Shown here: positions 5,347 through 6,286 of the stretch, in pieces
Position numbering within the stretch: position 1 is the first letter of the stretch
Layout: every line of letters starts with the position of its first letter
Assembly: GCA_003532715.1 (NCBI GenBank)
Contig: DOEZ01000611.1
Location: 1-6,286 of the forward strand
From: Planctomycetaceae bacterium
GTDB taxonomy: Bacteria; Planctomycetota; Planctomycetia; Pirellulales; Thermoguttaceae
Direction of reading: 5' to 3'
Length of the DNA: 6,286 nt
Notes under the pieces: model-generated
Seen by the model: the letters and a program-made list of their open reading frames with translations, nothing else
Told to the model about the DNA's origin: nothing
Databases searched by the model: none
Program-made: the position numbers and the translations under genes

Positions 5347-6286
5347 CTACCGATCCCGCGGGGGGTACATCAACGGATAGTTCTTCAAGAACGGCCGTTG
5401 GTACTCCTGGATCTTCTTATAGGGATCGTGGGTGGGCACGGGAGCCGGCGGCGGATCGCCGGCCAAAGCTGCCGCGCAGACGGCCAATGCGTGACGACTC
5501 GGCTCAACATTCGTTATCACGTCGCCCGCGTTCCAACCTTCCCACGGGGTGTATTCGCCCTTGCGAAGCGCGGGCGCAATCTTGTCGAAGTGCAAAAGCG
5601 CCGTCCGGGCGTGCTCGACGGCCGAATCGCGGTCGCCCTCGGCCATGGCCAGCATCGCCCGGCTCAAGGACTCGTTCGCCGCAAAGCTGTGCAGATAGAG
5701 TTCGAGCGTCGTGAGCACGTGAAATTGATAGAAATTGCGACGATCGGCCGGCACGTCGGCGCGAAGCGCCATCGCGCGATCGAGCAGTCCTTTGAATCGT
5801 GCATGGCTGTCGCGATACATGGTCAAATTCGTGCGGGCATCATCGAGTACTCGTTGGTCGGGCTTCTTGCCGTTGGCCGCCCACTCGGCCAGCGATCGCG
5901 CGGCAACTCGCACGCTGCGAGTCAGGCCGCTGTCCGCGCGGCGGCCCTTCTGTATGTAGGGAGTGGTGAAATAGTCGTGGTAGATGTCCGCCAGCGCGGG
6001 CGCGACCTTTTCGCCGAACTGACGCTGTCCAAATCGAACGAAGCAATCCCGCATGGCTTGCACGTCGGTTTTTTCCAATTCCTCCGAGGCATCCCAGGCA
6101 AGCCGCATGACATAGTCAGTAGTCATGGGAACGGGTCGAATGTCGCTCGTGTTGACGACCAGGTAGCTGGTTGCCTTGGCCCGGACAAATCGGCATATCT
6201 CCTGGTGAATGCGCCCGGGTGGAACCATCTCGGAGAGCTGGTTTGTATGGCCATTGACCATGGCCGTGTGATAGTAAATGCCGTGC
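5347..6286 (-). CDS. GH115-like glycoside hydrolase (alpha-glucuronidase family), N-terminus outside window
   Basis: The frame runs open from the right edge of the window to TAG at 5347-5349, at least 312 residues. The ATG at 6261 is internal, because the family-like sequence GIYYHTAMVNGH begins before it. The segment LVVNTSDIRPVPMTTDYVMR resembles the VNxxDxKP stretch of the GH115 catalytic domain, a family that removes (methyl)glucuronic acid from xylan. A helix-rich region follows (DCFVRFGQRQFGEKVAPALA, IYHDYF, then a long run of predicted helices), as in GH115. The chain ends PYKKIQEYQRPFLKNYPLMY PPRDR about 40 residues after the last helices, with a proline-rich linker (DPPPAPVPTHDP). 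I see no C-terminal beta-sandwich domain. Export cannot be judged without the N-terminus. The family call comes from motif memory; the substrate is inferred. Confidence 0.7.
   Translation of the reverse strand, partial: HGIYYHTAMVNGHTNQLSEMVPPGRIHQEICRFVRAKATSYLVVNTSDIRPVPMTTDYVMRLAWDASEELEKTDVQAMRDCFVRFGQRQFGEKVAPALADIYHDYFTTPYIQKGRRADSGLTRSVRVAARSLAEWAANGKKPDQRVLDDARTNLTMYRDSHARFKGLLDRAMALRADVPADRRNFYQFHVLTTLELYLHSFAANESLSRAMLAMAEGDRDSAVEHARTALLHFDKIAPALRKGEYTPWEGWNAGDVITNVEPSRHALAVCAAALAGDPPPAPVPTHDPYKKIQEYQRPFLKNYPLMYPPRDR

Noticed and set aside
1..6286. CRISPR array, tRNA or rRNA genes, toxin-antitoxin or defence gene cluster
   Set aside because: No regularly spaced direct repeats, no tRNA-like cloverleaf or rRNA motif, and no gene with a recognisable defence or toxin domain were seen on either strand.

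Overview
This GC-rich window looks like part of a planctomycete chromosome, most likely in or near the Pirellulales. The case rests on protein flavour (an LptF/LptG-family permease with a long charged linker, a TIM-barrel sugar isomerase of a type common in that phylum, a GH115-like protein), large gene-poor gaps, and a hairpin repeat whose arms read AGCCCGAAGCGCCAGCGAGG, which I recall as widely scattered in planctomycete genomes. The assignment is inferred from memory; no search was run.

Layout. Positions 1-1304 hold nearly all of an IS1380-family transposase (+ strand). Its first codons lie outside the window and its DDE residues are visible. The element probably ends near 1530, after a C-rich stretch whose opposite strand carries nine G-runs. 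A 24-bp perfect inverted repeat follows at 1540-1612. An LptF/LptG-type lipopolysaccharide-export permease is encoded on the minus strand (1637-2821). It diverges across 241 bp from a two-gene plus-strand unit: a xylose-isomerase-like TIM-barrel protein (3063-3866) and, 6 bp later, an ArfB-type ribosome-rescue hydrolase (3873-4292). ArfB converges, with an 18-bp gap, on rpsU (4311-4508, minus), which encodes ribosomal protein bS21 and has a good sigma70-type promoter and a structured leader. From 4617 to 5079 I see no gene, only several hairpins including the 21-bp inverted repeat. A short coiled-coil-like hypothetical protein (5080-5313, +) then converges on a GH115-like glycoside hydrolase (5347 to beyond 6286, minus), of which only the C-terminal part is in the window.

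How it fits together. arfB and rpsU both serve translation but are convergent, so they are neighbours and not an operon. The isomerase and arfB are close enough to share a transcript. The permease, small protein and GH115 protein appear to be independent units. The IS and the two large hairpins mark the mobile or repetitive parts.

I found no defence system, CRISPR array or recognisable novel multi-gene system. The items most worth a second look are the G-run cluster at the IS end, the two large inverted repeats, the rpsU leader, and the apparently short C-terminus of the GH115-like protein.
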